This document shows, piece after piece, positions 21,208 to 31,513 of a stretch of 64,000 nucleotides of DNA. The translations under genes were made by a program, and so were the position numbers. Source of the DNA: Alphaproteobacteria bacterium (GTDB taxonomy: Bacteria; Pseudomonadota; Alphaproteobacteria; Micropepsales; Micropepsaceae); NCBI GenBank assembly GCA_015654635.1, contig JAATGP010000069.1, positions 1 to 64,000 of the forward strand, read 5' to 3'. A model generated the notes under the pieces. It was given only the letters and a program-made list of their open reading frames with translations. It did no database searches and was not told the origin of the DNA. Position 1 is the stretch's first letter, and the number at the start of each line of letters is the position of its first letter.

Positions 21208-23499
21208 ATGGGAAACCGTCACATGATGCTTTTCGGTCAGGGGATTCGCTGCCGGGTCGCCAGAGGTCTGTTGTGCAGTTCGGCGCTGGTTGGTTCGCTG
21301 TTAGGCACGGCGCAGGCAAGGGCGCAGGATCCGGATACCGGCGCAGTTGCCGCGAATGATAGCGCAATGTTGGAAACCATCACTGTCACCGCGCGTCAGC
21401 GCAAAGAAGATATTCAAAAAGTCCCGGCCCAGGTGACGGCCTTCACGGCGGATACGATTGCCTCCAAAGGCATCGAAACGCCTTCGGATTTTCTCAATGC
21501 GGTTCCGAACGTCACTTTCGTGGCGACTCAGAATGCCGGTACCAGCTTCATCGTTATTCGCGGCATTTCACAGGCGCGCAACAGCGAGCCCTCCGCCGCG
21601 ATTGTCGTCGATGGCGTGCCCATGACCCAGCCGGCGGAGTTCAATCAGGAACTGCTCGACATCCAACAGATCGAAGTGCTCAAAGGGCCGCAAGGCGCTC
21701 TCTATGGCCGCAACGCGATCGGTGGTGCCATTCTCATCACTACCAAGCAGCCGACCGACACTTGGGAAGGCCACTTCACGGCGGGATATGAGGATGGTCC
21801 TGGTGGCAAGGTGCAGGGTGTGGTCAGCGGCCCCGTCACCGACACGTTGAAGATTCGCGCCGCAGCATCGTATTTCAACACCGACGGGCATTTGGATAAC
21901 ATCGACACCAAAGACCAATCGGCAGCGCGCAATGCCGATCCGGTGAAGGATTTCAATGCCCGGGTTTCGTTCCTCTATGACCCAAGCGATGCCTTCAGCG
22001 CCGATTTGCGCCTGTCCATGGACCAGCTGCTCACCCGCGGGCTCTATTATATCGTGCCGCCCTTCGGCTCACCCAACTTCAACAATCCCAACTTTACCGG
22101 TCAGCCCATCAACCTCAACAATTCTGGCAAGGACGATCGCAATATTTATGATGCCGCCTTGAAGCTGAACTACGACGCCGGTTTTGGCACCTTCACCTCA
22201 ATCACCGGTTACAGCACCGTTCGCGAAATCCTCACCGGCGACGGGTACAGCTTTGATCCGTTCAGCCAGTCGAAAGTCAATTTCGATTACAGTCAGAGTC
22301 AGTTTCTGACGGCAAAGACCTTCAGCCAGGAACTGCGCTTCACCTCACCATCCGATTCGCACGTGCGTTGGATCACCGGTGCGGAAATCTTCAGCACCGA
22401 TCGCTTCATCTCGACCGGCAATATGTATGACATTGCCGACGGCGGCGTCACACCGATCTACCGCACACCCAATTCGCCCGCTTTCGGCCCGCACGGTCAG
22501 ATTTCATTCCTGTCAGATTCTCAGAAGCAGTTCGCGTGGGCGGCTTATTTCGATGCCTCGGCCAATCTCACCGAAGCTTTAGAACTCTCGCTCAACATCC
22601 GCTACGACAATGATCATCGCAAGAATACGACCGATACGCCGCAGATATTCCTCACCATGGCCGGTATTCCGGGCGCGACCGGCGACACGCGCGCGCATAC
22701 CTGGTCCGCTTTTCAGCCCCAGGCAATCTTGCGTTATCAGGTGACCGACAATCTCAACCTTTACACCAGCTGGAGCCGCGGCTTTCGCAGTGGCGGCTTC
22801 AACCAGACCGGCGTCGCCACCGCCGCCACTGCTGCGGGTTTCGACAATGTCAGCGATATGTTCAACGCGGAAACCGCCAACACCTGGGAGGTGGGCTTCA
22901 AGAGCAGCCTGTTCGGGGACAGGCTGAACCTGAACGGCAGCCTCTATACCACCCAGGACCATGGCGACTATTATTTCGTGTTCTTGGCTTCGAACTCGAC
23001 ACAAAATCTCGGCAACATCCAGGGCACACGTTTCCAGGGCTTCGATCTGGATGCTACCGCCCGCCTCACCGACGATCTGACGTTCAATGCCGGGTTTGGT
23101 TATACCGACAGTAAGATCACCAAATTTCCTGGCGCCTCCAGCGCCCTGGTGGTGGGGTCAAAGGCACCGTTGGTGTCCGATTACACAGCCAACTTCGGGC
23201 TACAATATTTGCACCCGCTTTGGGATGGCGTGAGCGCCGTGATTCGGCTTGACGACAATGTGATCGGCCCTACCACCTTTGTCATTCCCGTGCCGGCGGC
23301 GGGCGAGCCGGCCCCTATTGCCCGCGATCCGGTCAATCTGTTCGATTTGCGCGCCGGGCTGCAATCGCAGAGCTGGAAAATCATCGTCTGGTCGAAGAAT
23401 CTCTTCGACAAGAGATACAACACCGAATACTCGACGGGCGGTTTTATCTTCAAAGGCGAACCGCGCACATGGGGAATCGATCTGACCAAAAACTTCTGA
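21208..23499 (+). CDS. TonB-dependent receptor
   Basis: TonB-like/plug region ETITVTARQRKEDIQKVPAQVTAFTADTI, IQQIEVLKGPQGALYGRNAIGGAILITTK; C-terminal GIDLTKNF. Confidence 0.93.
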   Translation: MGNRHMMLFGQGIRCRVARGLLCSSALVGSLLGTAQARAQDPDTGAVAANDSAMLETITVTARQRKEDIQKVPAQVTAFTADTIASKGIETPSDFLNAVPNVTFVATQNAGTSFIVIRGISQARNSEPSAAIVVDGVPMTQPAEFNQELLDIQQIEVLKGPQGALYGRNAIGGAILITTKQPTDTWEGHFTAGYEDGPGGKVQGVVSGPVTDTLKIRAAASYFNTDGHLDNIDTKDQSAARNADPVKDFNARVSFLYDPSDAFSADLRLSMDQLLTRGLYYIVPPFGSPNFNNPNFTGQPINLNNSGKDDRNIYDAALKLNYDAGFGTFTSITGYSTVREILTGDGYSFDPFSQSKVNFDYSQSQFLTAKTFSQELRFTSPSDSHVRWITGAEIFSTDRFISTGNMYDIADGGVTPIYRTPNSPAFGPHGQISFLSDSQKQFAWAAYFDASANLTEALELSLNIRYDNDHRKNTTDTPQIFLTMAGIPGATGDTRAHTWSAFQPQAILRYQVTDNLNLYTSWSRGFRSGGFNQTGVATAATAAGFDNVSDMFNAETANTWEVGFKSSLFGDRLNLNGSLYTTQDHGDYYFVFLASNSTQNLGNIQGTRFQGFDLDATARLTDDLTFNAGFGYTDSKITKFPGASSALVVGSKAPLVSDYTANFGLQYLHPLWDGVSAVIRLDDNVIGPTTFVIPVPAAGEPAPIARDPVNLFDLRAGLQSQSWKIIVWSKNLFDKRYNTEYSTGGFIFKGEPRTWGIDLTKNF

Positions 23500-23505
23500 G
23501 GCGGA

Positions 23506-24375
23506 TCAGCCCGGGTGTACAGAGTGCAGCAGGAAAGGCTGGCGGCGCAGGCCCGTTTCGATAAAGCGCGCGGCATTGCGCAAGACCGGAAGACGGGTGC
23601 GGATCAATTCCTCTTTGCCGACGCGCGAGGTCGAAGTGGAACAGTTAATGGCGGCCAGGGAGCGGCCGGTTTCATCGAGGATCGGAACGGCGATCGAGAT
23701 CAGTCCGTAATCGAGTTCGTCCTGAATCACGGCGAAACCGGCTTTGCGGACCTCTTCCAGGATGCGCCGCAACTCCGTTTTGGAGGTCACGGTGTGTTCG
23801 GTAAACGCGGTGAAGGTGCACGTATTGAGATAATGGGCCCAAACATCCTCTCCTTCGAAAGCCAGCAAGGCACGCCCCATCGAAGTGGCATAGGCGGGAT
23901 AGCGGGTGCCGACCCCAGCTGCGAGCCGCCCCATGCGGTTGGTCGAGACATGCACCAGATAAAGAATGTCCTTGCCGCTCAGCACCGCAAGGGACGAGCT
24001 ATCGCCTGTTTCGTCCCGCAAGGTCTGCAGATGCGGGCGCACCAGCTCTCCCAGGCTCATGGAATCGAGATAGGCGGAGGCAAAGCTCATGACTTCCGGC
24101 CGCAGCAGGAATTGACGGTGATGCTTGGCAACATAGCCCAGCTTCACCAGCGTGTTGAGGCAGCGCCGCGCTGTCGCCGGCGAAAGCTGGGTGGCTTCTG
24201 CAACTTCGCTGAGCGTCATCTGCGGCGTATCGCGGCCAAACGCGCTCAGCACCGACAGGCCACGCTGCAAGGTCGACAGATACTCGCTATCCGCAAGCGT
24301 CTCGCCGTTTTCGTCGGCATTGGCGGAACGGCGCTTGACCGGTGTTGGCGGGGTAAGGGCTTGGCGCTTGATCAT
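23506..24375 (-). CDS. IclR family transcriptional regulator
   Basis: LQRGLSVLSAFGRDTPQMTLSEVAEATQLSPATARRCLNTLVKLGYV; effector domain ...SMGRALLAF... Confidence 0.9.
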   Translation of the reverse strand: MIKRQALTPPTPVKRRSANADENGETLADSEYLSTLQRGLSVLSAFGRDTPQMTLSEVAEATQLSPATARRCLNTLVKLGYVAKHHRQFLLRPEVMSFASAYLDSMSLGELVRPHLQTLRDETGDSSSLAVLSGKDILYLVHVSTNRMGRLAAGVGTRYPAYATSMGRALLAFEGEDVWAHYLNTCTFTAFTEHTVTSKTELRRILEEVRKAGFAVIQDELDYGLISIAVPILDETGRSLAAINCSTSTSRVGKEELIRTRLPVLRNAARFIETGLRRQPFLLHSVHPG

Positions 24376-24404
24376 GATGGCAATCCTGCAGGCGGGTCCA
24401 CTGT

Positions 24405-24440
24405 TTCGATTATCGAATATATCGCCGGGTATCGAATAAA
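24405..24440. promoter_or_regulatory. TTCGATTATCGAA palindrome plus further TATCGAA half-sites upstream of the iclR-type gene
   Basis: TTCGATtATCGAA 24405-24417 perfect palindrome; TATCGAATA repeated at about 24430. Confidence 0.5.
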
Positions 24441-24603
24441 TGGAATATCGTTGGGCATTCAGACCAGAGGCCTATTACCACAGGCAAGAAGAACGATGAA
24501 ATGCTCGGCCGGTGGCCAAGCTGGTCCGCAGGCGGCAACCCCGCGGTGCAATCGAGGTTGGCGCATTGGGCGAACCGCGTTCTCGGTAGAAAATTAGGGC
24601 TCG

Positions 24604-25323
24604 GTGATGGGCGACCGGCAGCATCTGCTCTTACTTCCTGGGATGTTGTGCGACGACGTGTTTTGGCGGGCGCAGACGGCAGCACTGGCTGATATTTGTC
24701 CCGTCACGGTGGTGCGCTACGGCGCGGCGGGCAGCATCGGCGCTATGGCGCAAGCGGTCCTTGCCCATGCCGCCGGGAGCTTTGCACTGGCCGGCCATTC
24801 CTTGGGCGGCAGGGTCGCGCTCAGCGTCTATGCCCATGTCCCTGAGCGCGTCCGCAAACTGGGGTTGTTGTGTACGGATTATCGCGGCCATGTCAGCGAA
24901 GCGGCGCGGGTTGCAGAAATCGCGGCCCGGAGCGATCTGCTCCACTGCGCGCGGACGGAGGGGATGCTTGGGGTGGCGCGGAAATGGGCCGCTCATGTTT
25001 TGCCGCCAGCCCGGCTTTCAGACACCGAACTCGTCTCTGCCATTATCGCCATGGCGGCCCGGCAGAGCCCGGCGGAGCTTGCCGCGCAAATCCAAGCAGG
25101 GCTGACACGTCCCGATTTCGCCAGTTTGCTGCCTACGATCACTAGTCCAACCCTCATCTGCGCGGGAGCAGAGGACAGCATGCGTCCTGTGGCTGTTCAC
25201 CAGGCGATGGCCGCCGCCATTCCGGCAAGCCAGCTCACGATCTTCCCTGACGCTGGCCATATGATTGCGATGGAAAAGCCCGAAGCCGTCAGCGCGGCGA
25301 TGCGGCACTGGCTGACATCTTGA
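24604..25323 (+). CDS. alpha/beta hydrolase
   Basis: [44 protein letters not shown]. Confidence 0.88.
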   Translation: MMGDRQHLLLLPGMLCDDVFWRAQTAALADICPVTVVRYGAAGSIGAMAQAVLAHAAGSFALAGHSLGGRVALSVYAHVPERVRKLGLLCTDYRGHVSEAARVAEIAARSDLLHCARTEGMLGVARKWAAHVLPPARLSDTELVSAIIAMAARQSPAELAAQIQAGLTRPDFASLLPTITSPTLICAGAEDSMRPVAVHQAMAAAIPASQLTIFPDAGHMIAMEKPEAVSAAMRHWLTS

Positions 25324-25387
25324 TCTGTCTGAGACGCACGTTTCTATCCGCCGCTCCACGCCACAGCGGATTAATCCTATCCACTTC

Positions 25388-25519
25388 ATGGAGCGCAGCA
25401 GTTTGTCGCCATATAGCGCGATAGCGAAAAAGATCTTCGCCCTGGCGCCGGAGAGCGGGCATTATCACATCCCGCTGCTGGTCTCGCCTTTCGGCTATTC
25501 CACCTATCGCGGCAGCTAA
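25388..25519 (+). CDS. possible 43 aa small ORF, tail-to-tail with pgm
   Basis: ATG 25388: [46 protein letters not shown] 25517-25519. Confidence 0.2.
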   Translation: MERSSLSPYSAIAKKIFALAPESGHYHIPLLVSPFGYSTYRGS

Positions 25520-27165
25520 GCCTTGGCGAATACAGCGCTGATCGCTGTCTGTGCTTCACTCTGAATTTTCTTTAAGTGCTCGTCACTGACGAAGCTCTCG
25601 GCATAGATCTTATAGACGTCCTCGGTGCCCGATGGCCGCGCCGCGAACCAGCCGTTTTTGGTCACGACTTTAAGGCCGCCAATCGGCTGATTATTGCCAG
25701 GGGCGAGGGTCAACTTCGCTTCGATGGCTTCACCGGCCAGCTCCGTCGCCTCGAACTGTTCCGGGTTCAAAGCTGCCAGCTTCTTTTTCTGCTCGCCCGA
25801 GGCGGGCGCATCTATGCGCTGATAATGCGAATGGCCCAGCTCGGCGGTGACGGAATCATATAGCTTCTGCGGATCTTGCCCGGTCTTGGCGGTGATTTCG
25901 GCGGCCAGCAAACCCAGGATCAGCCCGTCCTTATCCGTCGTCCACACCCCGCCGTCGCGCCGCAAGAAGGAAGCGCCTGCGCTCTCCTCGCCGCCGAAGC
26001 CGAGCGAGCCGTCGCTGAGGCCGGGTACGAACCATTTGAAGCCCACGGGCACTTCCACCAGCTTACGGCCAAGTTTGGCCGCCACGCGGTCGATCATGCT
26101 GCTGGAGACCGCGGTCTTGCCGATGCCGCTATCGCCGCGCCACTCGGGCCGATGGGCGTAGAGATATGCCACGGCGGCCGCCAGATAGGTGTTCGGATTC
26201 ATCAGCCCACTGGGGCAGACAATGCCATGGCGGTCCGCGTCGGTGTCATTGGCAAAAGCGATATCGAATTTGTCGCGCAGCGCAATCAAGCTCGCCATGG
26301 CGTAAGGCGAGGAGCAATCCATCCGGATCTTGCCATCCCAATCGACGGTCATAAAGCGGAAGGTGGGATCGACGGCCGGGTTCACCACTCTGGCATCAAT
26401 CTTGTAGTGTTCGATCAGCGGTTGCCAATAATGCACGGCAGCGCCGCCCAAAGGATCGATGCCGATCTTGACGCCCGCAGACCGGATCGCATCCATATCC
26501 ACCACGGCGGCGAGGTCGGCGATATAGGGTATGACGTAGTCGTAGGCGTGAATGCATGCCGTTTTGCGCGCGCGTTCATAAGCAATGCGCGCAATGCCGT
26601 CGAGTTTTTTGGCCAGGAAGTCATTGGCCGCATCTTGAATCCAACGGGTAATATCGACATCCGCAGGGCCACCATTGGTCGGATTGTATTTGAAGCCGCC
26701 CTCATCCGGCGGGTTGTGCGAGGGGCTGATCACGATGCCGTCGGCAAGGCCTGTCGTGCGGCCCCGGTTATAGGCGAGGATCGCATGGCTGATCACGGGC
26801 GTCGGCGTATAGCCGCTGTCAGCATCGATCATGGTCTCGACGCTATTTGCGGCCAGCACTTCGAGAGCGCTGATGAATGCAGGCTCTGACAGCGCGTGGG
26901 TGTCCATGCCGAGGAATAGCGGACCGTCATTGCCCGCCTTCTTGCGATAGAGGCAAACCGCTTGGGTGATGGCCAGAATATGGGCTTCGTTGAACGCTGT
27001 GTTGAAGGCCGAACCGCGATGGCCGGAGGTGCCGAATGCAACGCGCTGTGCCGCAATGGCAGGATCGGGCGTTTGCGTAAAATAGGCGCTGACCAGGCGG
27101 GGAACATTGACCAGCAGGGAAGAGGGAACCGGTTTGCCCGCCAAAGGGCTTATCGTCTCAGCCAT
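25516..27165 (-). CDS. pgm: phosphoglucomutase (alpha-D-glucose phosphate-specific)
   Basis: [56 protein letters not shown]; start [13 protein letters not shown]. Confidence 0.94.
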   Translation of the reverse strand: MAETISPLAGKPVPSSLLVNVPRLVSAYFTQTPDPAIAAQRVAFGTSGHRGSAFNTAFNEAHILAITQAVCLYRKKAGNDGPLFLGMDTHALSEPAFISALEVLAANSVETMIDADSGYTPTPVISHAILAYNRGRTTGLADGIVISPSHNPPDEGGFKYNPTNGGPADVDITRWIQDAANDFLAKKLDGIARIAYERARKTACIHAYDYVIPYIADLAAVVDMDAIRSAGVKIGIDPLGGAAVHYWQPLIEHYKIDARVVNPAVDPTFRFMTVDWDGKIRMDCSSPYAMASLIALRDKFDIAFANDTDADRHGIVCPSGLMNPNTYLAAAVAYLYAHRPEWRGDSGIGKTAVSSSMIDRVAAKLGRKLVEVPVGFKWFVPGLSDGSLGFGGEESAGASFLRRDGGVWTTDKDGLILGLLAAEITAKTGQDPQKLYDSVTAELGHSHYQRIDAPASGEQKKKLAALNPEQFEATELAGEAIEAKLTLAPGNNQPIGGLKVVTKNGWFAARPSGTEDVYKIYAESFVSDEHLKKIQSEAQTAISAVFAKA

Positions 27166-27308
27166 ATCAATCCTCGCGTCGTGCTGCACCGTAATAGCCG
27201 TACCGGATGTGGGCCACGATTTCAAACCGCTCTGAGTAGCTTCCGAAGCTATCGCAGGGTGACATCGCCCAATACCGTATTGCCCGCCCAACCAGCAGGA
27301 GAAGCCTT

Positions 27309-27662
27309 ATGCTCATTCAGGTGAACACGGACGCCAATATCGAAGGTGGTGAAAAATTCGTTCGTTACGTCGAGGGCGAAATGGACCGCCTCTTGAGCCG
27401 GTTTCGCGACAATCTCTCCCGGTTGGACATTCACCTCAGCGACGAAAACGGCGCCAAGCAGGGTCCCATCGACAAGCGTTGTCTTCTTGAGGCGCACCGC
27501 AGTGGACATCCAGCAGTGGTCGTGAGCCACGAAGCGGCCACGTTGGAGGAAGCCTGGACCGGTGCCGCCAAGAAGCTGCTGCACGTGCTGGAATCGAATC
27601 TGGGCCGCAATGAGGATCACAAGGGCGGTGCCTCGATTAGGACGGGCGAACCGGCGGTGTAA
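27309..27662 (+). CDS. HPF/RaiA family ribosome-associated protein
   Basis: LSRLDIHLSDENGAKQGPIDKRCLLEAHRSGHPAVVVSHEAATLEEAWTGAAKKLLHVLE. Confidence 0.7.
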   Translation: MLIQVNTDANIEGGEKFVRYVEGEMDRLLSRFRDNLSRLDIHLSDENGAKQGPIDKRCLLEAHRSGHPAVVVSHEAATLEEAWTGAAKKLLHVLESNLGRNEDHKGGASIRTGEPAV

Positions 27663-27740
27663 GCAATTCTGCCGAGCGCAGGCAGTGTTGGCAGGTCACA
27701 ACCGCCGTTCCCTCTGCTATAGTGGCATTAGCGAAGCGGC

Positions 27741-28094
27741 TTGGGCCGCTTCATGCCCGAAACCCCGCAGCGTCCGGCCATGGTCCTCAAACACCTTTCG
27801 CCCCAAGAGGTTGCCGATCTGCTGGCACAGGACGCGATTGTCCTGATCGACGTGCGCGAATCGGTTGAGTACGCCGCAGCGCACATCAAAGGCGCCAAGC
27901 TGGTGCCGCTTTCAACCTTTGATCCCCAGGCGCTTCCGAATAGCGGCGGCAAGCCGATTGTATTTCACTGCGGTATCGGCGCGCGTTCGGCCAAAGCGGT
28001 AGCGGTGTGTCAGGCGGCAGGCCTTACTCTCGACAGCCACCTGCAGGGCGGCATCCAAGCCTGGGTTGCGGCCGGATTGCCCATCGAGGCCTGA
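27741..28094 (+). CDS. rhodanese-like domain protein
   Basis: IVLIDVRESVEYAAAHIKGAKLVPLS, VFHCGIGARSAKA (active-site Cys). Confidence 0.88.
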   Translation: MGRFMPETPQRPAMVLKHLSPQEVADLLAQDAIVLIDVRESVEYAAAHIKGAKLVPLSTFDPQALPNSGGKPIVFHCGIGARSAKAVAVCQAAGLTLDSHLQGGIQAWVAAGLPIEA

Positions 28095-28216
28095 TTTCGC
28101 GAACGGACTGGCGGCGAAGCACCACACGGTGATTTGTGTCCGCTCCGGGCTCTTGACGTTGTATGTGGGCATTCAGCTTGGCTACAACGATGCCGCGCGG
28201 ACAGGGAGATAATAAA

Positions 28217-30802
28217 ATGAAAATCAGATGGGCGGTCACCGGCTTGGTTATGATGGTTTCGGCGGCCAATGCGGCCAGCTGCGATCGTCCCGTGTCCGTC
28301 TGCCCCTCGGCCCAAGCGGGCAGCTTCGCGCTGATCCAAGGGGGGCATCCTGCCGCCCTTTATATCGACAGCACCGCCGATCCTGCGGTGCAGCACGTGG
28401 CGGATAGTTTCGCTGCTGATCTCGTCCGCGTCAGCGGGCAGGCGCCGGTGCGCTTGACGAATTTGAAAAATGCCAAAGGCCCGCTGGTGGTGATCGGCGT
28501 GACAGGCCAAAGTCCGGTGATCGACAGTCTGATACGCAGCGGTAAGATCGATGTGCGGGATATTTCCGGTCAATGGGAAGCGTTCCGTCAAATCGTGGTG
28601 AAAAACCCCTTTGCGCATGTGAGCGAAGCCCTGGTTATCGTTGGCGCCGATCGCCGCGGCGCCGTGTTCGGCACTTACGACATCTCCGAAAAAATGGGGG
28701 TATCGCCGCTCTATTGGTTTGCCGATGTCCCGGTGGTCAAAAGCGCCAATCTCTTCGTTACCGCGGGCAGCCGCCGCGATCAGCCCAAGGTGAAATACCG
28801 CGGCATCTTCATCAATGACGAAGCGCCCGCCTTTTCCACCTGGACGACGGAAAAATTTGGCGGCGCCAATGCCAAAGCCTATGAGCATATCTTCGAGCTT
28901 ATCCTGCGCATGAAGGGCAATTATCTCTGGCCCGCGATGTGGGACCCTCGCGCCTTCAATGCGGACGACCCGCAGAACTATATTCTGGCGGACGCCATGG
29001 GTGTCGTGATGGGCACCAGCCATCATGAGCCGATGACGCGCGCACACGACGAGTGGCATCGCAACACCGATCAGGGCGTCACCGGCGGCAAATGGGATTA
29101 CACCGCCAATGCCGAAAACTTGCGTAAGTTCTGGCGCGGCGGCATCGAGCGTATGATGTCCAAAGGCGACGGCAAGGGTTACGAAAACGTCGTGACCGTG
29201 GGTATGCGCGGCGATGGCGATGAGCCGATGTCCCAGGGCACGGCCACCAAACTGCTCGAGACCATCGTCACCGATCAGCGCAAAATTATAGCCGACGTCA
29301 CTGGCAAACTGGCCGATCAGATACCGCAATCCTGGGCGCTCTACAAAGAGGTGCAGGATTATTACGATGCTGGCATGACCGTGCCGGACGATGTCACGCT
29401 GCTTTTCTCGGATGACAATTGGGGCCAGAACCGCCGCCTGCCGACCAAGGACCTGAACCGCAAAGGTGGCTTTGGCGTCTATTATCACTTCGATTACGTG
29501 GGTGGTCCGCGCAACTACAAATGGATCAATACCAATCAGATCGAAAAGACCTGGCAGCAGATGGATCTGGCCTACAACCGCGGCGCCAAGACACTGTGGA
29601 TCGTCAATGTCGGTGACATCAAGCCAATGGAATATCCCATCAACTTCTTCCTCCAGATGGCGTGGAATCCGGAGGCGATGAATATCGCCGCGCTTGATGC
29701 CTATCCGCAAGATTGGGCCCGCGCCAATTTCGTGCCGTCTGAGGCCGATGCCATCGGGCATATCATCACGCGTTATGCCCAACTCGTCGCACGGCGCAAG
29801 CCGGAATTGATCGACGCGTCCAGCTTTGCGCTCGGCGATGGAACTGGCGCCACGCTGAATGGCGGTGAATTCGGCCAGATGATGAAAGAATGGCTCGAGC
29901 TCGAGCGCGATGCCGAAGCGGTGAAGGCCAAGCTGCCGAAAGAGCAATATGATGCCTATTTCGAGCTTGTCGAGCATCCCGTCTTGGCGATGTCGAACCT
30001 CTACCAGCTTTACTATGCCGTGGCCTGGAACCGCCGCTTGGCCGCGGCCAAAGACCCGCGCGCCAATGGCTTTGCCGACACGGCCGAGGCCGCCTTCCGC
30101 CACGATCATGAACTGTCGGATCAGTATCATCACATTGCAGGCGGCAAATGGGATGGCATGATGCTGCAGACCCATATCGGCTACACCAGCTGGCGCGATC
30201 CCAAGACGGACATCATGCCGGCTGTTACGCGCGTGCCGGGCACCGCCCCTGCGCCGGTCTTCGCAGAACCAACGGTGCAGATCGAAGACGTCATCGCCAT
30301 CGAGGCACCGAATTTCACCCGCAGCTTTGGCGGCCAAGGGCTGAACTGGGCGGTTATCCCGCATCTGGGGCGGACGGATGGTGCGGTCACCGCCTTGCCG
30401 CAAGGCGCGCCGCCGACTTCGCAAGCGGATGCGGTGCGACTCGAATACGATGTCACCCTGGCAAAGGCAGGCGACGCCAATGTGCAAATCTACCTGGTGC
30501 CGACGCTCGACACGATTGGGTCATCGGGCCTCAAACTGGGTGTCTCGCTCGATGGCGGGCCCGTGCAGAGCCTCACCTTCAACCTGATCCCCTCGGCCGA
30601 TCCGGCCCAATCGATCGAGAAGAAGGCCTGGGAGGCTGCGGTGTCGAACAACGCGCATCTTCTCACCGCGTCCTTCGCCGGTGTTGCCGCTGGCCGTCAC
30701 ACCATCAAGATTTGGCGTCTGGACGACGATGTGGTGCTGCAAAAGCTGGTGATCGCCAGCGGCCCCATTCCGTCGACCTACTTGGGGCCGCGCCCAAAAT
30801 GA
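28217..30802 (+). CDS. GH115-family glycoside hydrolase (xylan alpha-glucuronidase type), exported
   Basis: Signal peptide MKIRWAVTGLVMMVSAANA; YRGIFINDEAPAFSTWTTEKFGG, LWPAMWDPRAFNADDPQN, FLQMAWNPEAMN. Confidence 0.88.
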   Translation: MKIRWAVTGLVMMVSAANAASCDRPVSVCPSAQAGSFALIQGGHPAALYIDSTADPAVQHVADSFAADLVRVSGQAPVRLTNLKNAKGPLVVIGVTGQSPVIDSLIRSGKIDVRDISGQWEAFRQIVVKNPFAHVSEALVIVGADRRGAVFGTYDISEKMGVSPLYWFADVPVVKSANLFVTAGSRRDQPKVKYRGIFINDEAPAFSTWTTEKFGGANAKAYEHIFELILRMKGNYLWPAMWDPRAFNADDPQNYILADAMGVVMGTSHHEPMTRAHDEWHRNTDQGVTGGKWDYTANAENLRKFWRGGIERMMSKGDGKGYENVVTVGMRGDGDEPMSQGTATKLLETIVTDQRKIIADVTGKLADQIPQSWALYKEVQDYYDAGMTVPDDVTLLFSDDNWGQNRRLPTKDLNRKGGFGVYYHFDYVGGPRNYKWINTNQIEKTWQQMDLAYNRGAKTLWIVNVGDIKPMEYPINFFLQMAWNPEAMNIAALDAYPQDWARANFVPSEADAIGHIITRYAQLVARRKPELIDASSFALGDGTGATLNGGEFGQMMKEWLELERDAEAVKAKLPKEQYDAYFELVEHPVLAMSNLYQLYYAVAWNRRLAAAKDPRANGFADTAEAAFRHDHELSDQYHHIAGGKWDGMMLQTHIGYTSWRDPKTDIMPAVTRVPGTAPAPVFAEPTVQIEDVIAIEAPNFTRSFGGQGLNWAVIPHLGRTDGAVTALPQGAPPTSQADAVRLEYDVTLAKAGDANVQIYLVPTLDTIGSSGLKLGVSLDGGPVQSLTFNLIPSADPAQSIEKKAWEAAVSNNAHLLTASFAGVAAGRHTIKIWRLDDDVVLQKLVIASGPIPSTYLGPRPK

Positions 30803-31479
30803 CGGAAGGGGCCGATCTAGGCGCGTGGCAGGGCGCGGCTGTGCCGCAACGGGTGCTGTTCGAAGGGCGCTACACGCGCCTTGAGCCACTCGATTGCGTG
30901 CGCCATGAAAGCGATCTTTTGCCCCTAGCCATCGCCCCCGATGCCGAGGATCGCTTTCGCTATCTTCCCGATATGCCGCCCGCCAACGGCGCTGCATTTC
31001 ATGCTTGGATGACGGCGTCCTGCGCCTCCACGGATCCCCTCTTCTTTGCCGTAATCGACAATGCCACGGGGCTTGCCGGTGGCCGCCAAGCTCTTATGCA
31101 CATTGTCCCGGCGCATGGCGCCATTGAGTTCGGCCATGTCCTCTGGGGGCCCGCCATTGCCCGCACCAGGGTGGTGACGGAAGCTCTTTTTCTTTCGGCC
31201 CGGTATGTCTTCGAAGACCTTGGCTACCGTCGCTTCGAGTGGAAGTGCAACACGCTTAACGCGCCGTCCCAGCGCGCCGCGTTACGCTTTGGCTTTCGTT
31301 TCGAAGGCGTTTTCCGCAATCATATGGTGGTCAAGGGCCAAAGTCGCGACACGGCGTGGTTTGCCATGACCGATGGCGATTGGCCGTCGATCAAAGCTGG
31401 CTTCCTGACATGGCTGGCGCCCGAAAATTTCGATGCTGCCGGGCGTCAGAAATCTCTTTTATCTGTGGCGGCAAATTGA
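30799..31479 (+). CDS. GNAT family N-acetyltransferase, overlapping the GH115 stop (ATGA)
   Basis: RYTRLEPLDCVRHESDLLPLAI, YRRFEWKCNTLNAPSQRAALRFGFRFEGVFRNHMVVKGQSRDTAWFAM. Confidence 0.85.
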   Translation: MTEGADLGAWQGAAVPQRVLFEGRYTRLEPLDCVRHESDLLPLAIAPDAEDRFRYLPDMPPANGAAFHAWMTASCASTDPLFFAVIDNATGLAGGRQALMHIVPAHGAIEFGHVLWGPAIARTRVVTEALFLSARYVFEDLGYRRFEWKCNTLNAPSQRAALRFGFRFEGVFRNHMVVKGQSRDTAWFAMTDGDWPSIKAGFLTWLAPENFDAAGRQKSLLSVAAN

Positions 31480-31513
31480 CCTTCGGCGTTGTTCGATACA
31501 GGGAGTAACTGAG

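Noticed and set aside
28010-30487. 825-aa ORF on the minus strand opposite GH115
   Set aside because: Antisense shadow of a strongly coding high-GC gene; His/Arg/Gly-rich low-information translation with no motif.
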